53,974 bases of DNA from NCBI GenBank assembly GCA_900546625.1, contig URDU01000017.1, positions 1-53,974 of the forward strand, given 5' to 3'. The translations under genes and the position numbers were made by a program. Under the pieces are notes generated by a model. That model saw nothing but the letters and a program-made list of their open reading frames with translations. It searched no databases and was not told the origin of the DNA. Each line of letters starts with the position of its first letter. Positions within the stretch are counted from its first letter, which is position 1. Of this stretch, positions 53,607 through 53,974 are shown piece after piece. Source of the DNA: an uncultured Lachnobacterium sp. GTDB taxonomy: Bacteria; Bacillota; Clostridia; Lachnospirales; Lachnospiraceae.

Positions 53607-53974
53607 TAACAGATGAATTTTTATAGAATCTATAGTATAATCAAGAGGTCGGATGAATGTCCGACCTTGATGATAATAAATTAGATATTCCCTATTTTTA
53701 AGAAGAAAGCATATAAGATTCGATATGAAAAATAAATAAGGAAGCAGTTCTAAAATGTATCATTTGTACCGGAGAACATGTGGCTGGATTTTAAGATATG
53801 CTTATCGTACACTTTGACGAGAATATGTTGATTGGGGATGCAGCGGACCTGGATGCATTTATGGAAATGTATGGTGTGGAAGCAATTTCCAAGGAATATT
53901 TGTAATTATTAGGGAAAAGAAAATTTGAATTTTACGCACTATTAACTTTTGGATATAAAGTGCCGATATTACAG
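53607..53974. other. Remnant region without clear genes
   Basis: No convincing complete gene is seen. A palindrome AGGTCGGA / TCCGACCT (53646-53667) lacks a T-run. A 35-codon frame at 53798-53905 (begins MLIVHFDENMLIGDAADLDA) might be the tail or start of a lost element gene, but no family is recognised. Confidence 0.4.

Noticed and set aside
53646..53667. Palindrome AGGTCGGA/TCCGACCT as a terminator
   Set aside because: There is no T-run after it on either strand.
1..53974. CRISPR array, rRNA operon, intact insertion sequence or prophage
   Set aside because: No regularly spaced repeats, rRNA sequence, transposase or phage structural genes were seen.

Overview
The window looks like a chromosomal segment of a flagellated, low-GC anaerobic Firmicute of the Lachnospiraceae (Roseburia/Agathobacter/Eubacterium rectale type). 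The grounds are A+T-rich spacers with consensus sigma-A promoters, AGGAGG-type ribosome sites, a clostridial flagellin with FliS, a Firmicute-style fructose operon, MecA, a Gram-positive Tad pilus locus and several small families typical of this group. The genus is inferred from protein character only; no database search was possible.

Layout. 1-400: tRNA-Asn and tRNA-Cys with terminators. 408-1397: an oxidoreductase on the minus strand. 1803-5657: the fructose operon (DeoR-type regulator, 1-phosphofructokinase, fructose PTS IIABC). 5820-8544: an Hsp70 paralogue and a coiled-coil protein. 8723-10785: a two-component system. 10831-19064: an aconitase-family hydratase, an AI-2E-type permease, a TPR/P-loop protein and glycogen branching enzyme. 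19244-22408: a very large repeat protein whose end resembles FliK. 22365-24981 (minus): a cell-wall amidase and a GH18 protein. 25458-27473 (minus): a Ser/Thr kinase whose reading frame appears to continue by a -1 shift into a second nucleotide-binding-like module. 27649-30736: mecA, a DUF1858 protein, flagellin and fliS. 31234-40488: a compact Tad-type pilus operon with two prepilin peptidases, Flp1 pilin, TadE-like proteins and an FHA protein. 40561-45720: rhomboid protease, flavodoxin/SCP2-like protein, HIT protein, murG and an SH3/SleB-type cell-wall hydrolase preceded by WalR-like boxes. 45931-52501: housekeeping genes argF, birA, coaX, dusB, greA and lysS. 52741-53974: decayed remains of a conjugative element.

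Points most worth a second look. (1) The kinase/second-module junction at 26145-26175 combines a T TTA AAA slippery heptamer, an upstream AGGAGG and a downstream hairpin, and the downstream frame has no ATG, GTG or TTG before its P-loop-like motif. With the FHA protein ending the nearby Tad operon, this suggests a phosphorylation-linked pilus control module. (2) About 240 nt of rod-like RNA structure lie between a consensus promoter and greA. (3) Two TGTAAC-N5-TGTAAC-like WalR boxes precede the cell-wall hydrolase. (4) The 1054-residue protein combines a repeat architecture with a FliK-like C-terminus.
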